Origin: Rhodobacteraceae bacterium UBA6141
Lineage (GTDB): Bacteria; Pseudomonadota; Alphaproteobacteria; Rhodobacterales; Rhodobacteraceae
NCBI GenBank assembly: GCA_002423245.1
Contig: DIVD01000054.1
Location: 1 to 41,036, forward strand
DNA: 41,036 bases
Reading direction: 5' to 3'
Shown here: positions 38,324 to 41,036 of the stretch, piece by piece
How positions within the stretch are numbered: position 1 is the first letter of the stretch
Layout of the letters: each line of letters starts with the position of its first letter
Made by a program: the position numbers and the translations under genes
The notes under the pieces: generated by a model
Told to the model about the DNA's origin: nothing
Database searches by the model: none
Seen by the model: the letters and a program-made list of their open reading frames with translations, nothing else

Positions 38324-40889
38324 TGACGATGCGCCCCGGAACGACGATCAGCTTCTTCACCGGCTTGCCGGCAAGGAACCTGACCACATCCTCGTCTGCC
38401 AGCACCAGCTTTTCAACCTCTGCCGCGTCCATGTCGCGCGGCACGGTGATTTCGGCGCGCCGCTTGCCGTTGATCTGGATCGGCAGCGTCACGCGCTCAT
38501 CCACCAGCATCGCCGGATCGGCCTCGGGCCAGCGGGCCTGCGCCACCAGCCCCTCGCCGCCCAGCATCGACCAGATCTCCTCGGCCAGATGCGGCACCAT
38601 CGGCGAGAGAAGCTGCGCCATCACCCCCATCGCCTCGCGCCTGGCGGCGGCGCCGGCCTGCGATTTCGAGAGGGTATTGGCAAAGGCATAGAGTTTCGCG
38701 ACAGAGGTATTGAAGGCGAAGCCCTCGATCCCCGCCGTCACATCGGCGATCGTGCGGTGGGTGGCGCGGATCAGCGCGGCATCCTCGGCGGCATTGTCGG
38801 GCGCGGCCGAAGCGGCAATCTCGTCCGCCAACCGCCAGACCCGGCCCAGGAAGCGGAAGGCGGCATCGGCGCCAGAGGCCGTCCATTCCACATCGCGTTC
38901 CGGCGGGCTGTCGGACATCACGAACCAGCGGGCGGTATCGGCGCCGAAAGCCTTGATGATGTTGACCGGATCGACGACGTTCTTCTTGGATTTCGACATC
39001 TTGGCCGAGGGGATGATCTCCACCGCCTCGCCCGTTGCCTTGATGATCCCGCCCTCCACTTCCTCCGGCAGGTGATAGACCGGGCGCCCCGCCGCGTCGC
39101 GGGTCATGTAAATCTCGTGCGTGACCATGCCTTGCGTGAAGAGGGCGTCGAAGGGCTCGATCGCCTTGGCCGGCAGATGGCCCGTCACATGCATGGCCCG
39201 CGCGAAGAAGCGCGAATACAGCAGATGCAGGATCGCGTGCTCGATGCCGCCGATATACTGATCGACGTTCATCCAGTAATCCACCTCCTCGGGGACGGTC
39301 GGCGTTTTCGCGTGCGGCGCGGTGAAGCGGGCGTAATACCAGCTCGAATCGACGAAGGTATCCATCGTGTCCGTCTCGCGCCGGGCCTCGGCGCCGCAGG
39401 CTGGGCAGGTGGCGCGGGTCCAGGTCGGGTGCCGGTCCAGCGGGTTGCCCGGCCTGTCGAAGCTGACATCGTCGGGCAGGCGGATCGGCAGGTTCTCCCT
39501 CTTCTCGGGCACCACGCCGCAGGCGGCGCAATGCACCACCGGGATCGGGCAGCCCCAGTAGCGCTGCCGCGACAGGCCCCAGTCGCGCAGCCGGTAGTTG
39601 GTGACGCCCCGGCCGACGCCGTTCGCCTCGCAGAACGCGATGGCGGCGTTGACGGCGGCCTCGCCGGTCTGCACGCGCTCGCCGGCGAAGCCGCGGACAT
39701 ACTCCACCCTCTCGGATTTCGGCGGCACGAAGGCTTCGGCCAGCGGCGCGGCCCCATCCTCATCCCTATCCCCATCCCCATGCGCCGCCCCTTCGGGCAG
39801 GAAGACCGGCTCGATCGGCAGGCCGTATTTCGTGGCGAATTCGAAATCGCGCTGGTCATGCGCCGGGCAGCCGAAGATCGCGCCGGTGCCATAGTCCATC
39901 AGCACGAAATTGGCGATATAGACCGGCAGCTCCCATGCGGTATCGAACGGGTGCCGCACCCGGATGCCGGTATCGAGCCCGCGCTTCTCGGCCTTCTCCA
40001 GCGCCTCCTCGCTGGTGCCCACGCGCCGGCAGTCGGCCACGAACGCGGCCACCTCCGGGTCGTGCCGCTCCAGATGCCGCGCCAGCGGGTGATCCGGGCT
40101 GATCGCGGCAAAGCTTGCGCCCAGCAGCGTGTCGGGTCGCGTCGTGTACACCTCAAGCCGGTCGAACCCCTCGGGCGCGCCCAGGGTCGAGAAGGCGAAT
40201 TGCAGCCCGCGCGACTTGCCGATCCAGTTGGCCTGCATCAGGCGCACCTTCTCGGGCCAGTGCTCCAGCCGGTCCAGCGCCTCCAGCAACTCGCCCGCAT
40301 AATCCGAGATGCGGAAGAACCACTGCGTCAGCTCCCGGCGCTCCACCAGCGCGCCGGACCGCCAGCCGCGCCCGTCGATCACCTGCTCGTTCGCCAGCAC
40401 CGTCATGTCGGCCGGATCCCAGTTCACCTGCGCCGACTTGCGATAGACCAGCCCCTTGTCCAGCATGTCGAGGAACATCGCCTGCTGCTGGCCGTAATAC
40501 TCCGGATCGCAGGTCGCGAACTCGCGGCTCCAGTCGATCGACAGGCCCAGCGGCTTCATCTGCGCGCGCATGTCGGCGATGTTGCCATAGGTCCAGTCCT
40601 TCGGATGCCCCCCCCGCTCGATCGCGGCATTCTCCGCCGGCATCCCGAAGGCATCCCAGCCCATCGGGTGCAGCACCGAAAAGCCGCAGCTTGCCTTGTA
40701 GCGCGCGATCACGTCGCCCATCGTGTAGTTGCGCACATGGCCCATGTGGATGCGCCCCGAGGGATAGGGGAACATCTCCAGCACGTAATACTTGGGCCGC
40801 GCCGGATCGCGCCGCGCGGTGAAGACCCCGGCCTCTTCCCAGGCGCGCTGCCATTTCGGTTCGGTCACGGCGGGGTCGTAGCGCGGCAT
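38310..40889 (-). CDS. leuS: Leucyl-tRNA synthetase
   Basis: 859 residues, class I synthetase charging tRNA-Leu. HIGH box HMGH is at 48-51 and KMSKS near residue 629. The zinc-module cysteines occur as CAAC and CPAC, the CP1 editing domain lies between about 220 and 420, and VDSSWYYARF (tRNA-anticodon region approach) is present. The ATG at 40889 gives MPRYDPAVTEPKWQ, the normal start; the earlier ATG at 40937 is not supported. A Gly-Asp-rich insertion of ~10 residues at about 369, from hexamer repeats, lies in the editing-domain region. It is the first gene of leuS-lptE-holA. Confidence 0.97.
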   Translation of the reverse strand: MPRYDPAVTEPKWQRAWEEAGVFTARRDPARPKYYVLEMFPYPSGRIHMGHVRNYTMGDVIARYKASCGFSVLHPMGWDAFGMPAENAAIERGGHPKDWTYGNIADMRAQMKPLGLSIDWSREFATCDPEYYGQQQAMFLDMLDKGLVYRKSAQVNWDPADMTVLANEQVIDGRGWRSGALVERRELTQWFFRISDYAGELLEALDRLEHWPEKVRLMQANWIGKSRGLQFAFSTLGAPEGFDRLEVYTTRPDTLLGASFAAISPDHPLARHLERHDPEVAAFVADCRRVGTSEEALEKAEKRGLDTGIRVRHPFDTAWELPVYIANFVLMDYGTGAIFGCPAHDQRDFEFATKYGLPIEPVFLPEGAAHGDGDRDEDGAAPLAEAFVPPKSERVEYVRGFAGERVQTGEAAVNAAIAFCEANGVGRGVTNYRLRDWGLSRQRYWGCPIPVVHCAACGVVPEKRENLPIRLPDDVSFDRPGNPLDRHPTWTRATCPACGAEARRETDTMDTFVDSSWYYARFTAPHAKTPTVPEEVDYWMNVDQYIGGIEHAILHLLYSRFFARAMHVTGHLPAKAIEPFDALFTQGMVTHEIYMTRDAAGRPVYHLPEEVEGGIIKATGEAVEIIPSAKMSKSKKNVVDPVNIIKAFGADTARWFVMSDSPPERDVEWTASGADAAFRFLGRVWRLADEIAASAAPDNAAEDAALIRATHRTIADVTAGIEGFAFNTSVAKLYAFANTLSKSQAGAAARREAMGVMAQLLSPMVPHLAEEIWSMLGGEGLVAQARWPEADPAMLVDERVTLPIQINGKRRAEITVPRDMDAAEVEKLVLADEDVVRFLAGKPVKKLIVVPGRIVNVVI
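39752..39781 (-). repeat. Five degenerate hexamer repeats inside leuS
   Basis: CCCCAT, CCTCAT, CCCTAT, CCCCAT and CCCCAT follow one another without gap. On the coding strand they give HGDGDRDEDG, a small acidic insertion after FLPEGAA. The unit keeps the frame. Confidence 0.9.
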
Positions 40890-40935
40890 CGTGCGGCTTT
40901 CCTTCAATGCGGGCAATGCGGGTGCCGGGCCAAGC

Positions 40936-40959
40936 AAAAGCCGGGCGCGGCGGCCCGGC
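40936..40959 (-). terminator. Rho-independent terminator in the leuS upstream region
   Basis: On the minus strand, GCCGGGC and GCCCGGC form a 7-bp GC stem with a 6-base loop, followed by TTTT. It lies between the stop of the partial gene at 41011 and the leuS start at 40889, so it probably ends that upstream gene. A TATAAA on the same strand just before it (40964-40969 region) leaves open a leader role for leuS. Confidence 0.7.
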
Positions 40960-41010
40960 GTTTATACCCTGCGGCGCGGCGGAATCCAGATGCCTCCGGG
41001 CCGCCGGCGG

Positions 41011-41036
41011 TCAGAGCTTGCTGTCGCGGATCCGCA
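41011..41036 (-). CDS. Possible 3' end of an upstream gene (partial)
   Basis: On the minus strand the window begins with an open frame that ends RIRDSKL followed by TGA. A good terminator follows about 50 bp later, which supports a real gene end here. In Rhodobacterales a DUF3576 lipoprotein gene often precedes leuS; with seven residues visible, this cannot be decided. Confidence 0.35.

Overview
The window is a contiguous piece of a high-GC chromosome that looks like an alphaproteobacterium of the order Rhodobacterales. The grounds are the gene families and their order: a PopZ/DUF2497 protein beside tolC and a Pcm-like methyltransferase; lpxK with a WaaA-like gene, a DUF4170 gene and cysQ; leuS-lptE-holA; DUF2125; a DUF6280-type small protein; and a glg cluster in glgP-(glgB)-glgC-glgA-glgX-pgm order. 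No phage, IS element, CRISPR array or rRNA was seen. The only RNA gene found is a tRNA-Cys(GCA).

Layout from left to right: (1) 1-6781, mostly minus strand: an ABC exporter (3' end cut by the window edge), efp with a good promoter and terminator, a small plus-strand DUF6280-type gene, a popZ-like gene, tolC and pcm. (2) 6933-9440, plus strand: tRNA-Cys, a 435-bp stretch with no convincing gene, then two translationally coupled genes, a GSCFA protein and an unnamed protein with SGNH-hydrolase-like motifs and two in-frame minisatellites. (3) 9445-14234: alkB and mutY on the minus strand, then DUF721, a DsbA-like protein and a CoA-transferase on the plus strand. (4) 18979-14235, minus strand: pmbA, cysQ, DUF4170, a divergent waaA-like gene and lpxK, an envelope/lipid A module. 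(5) 28302-19107, minus strand: a glycogen operon, glgP, a glgB remnant, glgC, glgA, glgX and pgm, closed by a strong palindromic terminator. (6) 28556-31086, plus strand: a GH13 alpha-glucosidase and an HtrL/WlaTC-type protein. (7) 31231-36671: DUF2125, a short crotonase-like protein, an HNH protein, a BaiN/HI0933-like flavoprotein, an LLM flavin oxidoreductase and a lytic transglycosylase lipoprotein. (8) 40889-36789, minus strand: leuS, lptE and holA, overlapping.

Functionally, the glg genes would make ADP-glucose (GlgC), polymerise it (GlgA) and degrade the polymer (GlgP, GlgX), with Pgm linking glucose-1-P and glucose-6-P. The branching enzyme gene appears to have been removed almost completely: the junction keeps a start like the GlgB N-terminus and an end like its C-terminus, the latter still overlapping the glgC start codon. 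Unless another glgB exists elsewhere, this strain may make an unbranched or altered glucan.

The points most worth a second look are the glgB scar, the GSCFA/SGNH-like pair with its coding minisatellites, the WaaA-like protein that lacks the family's key motifs, and the recurrence of short perfect tandem duplications across the window.
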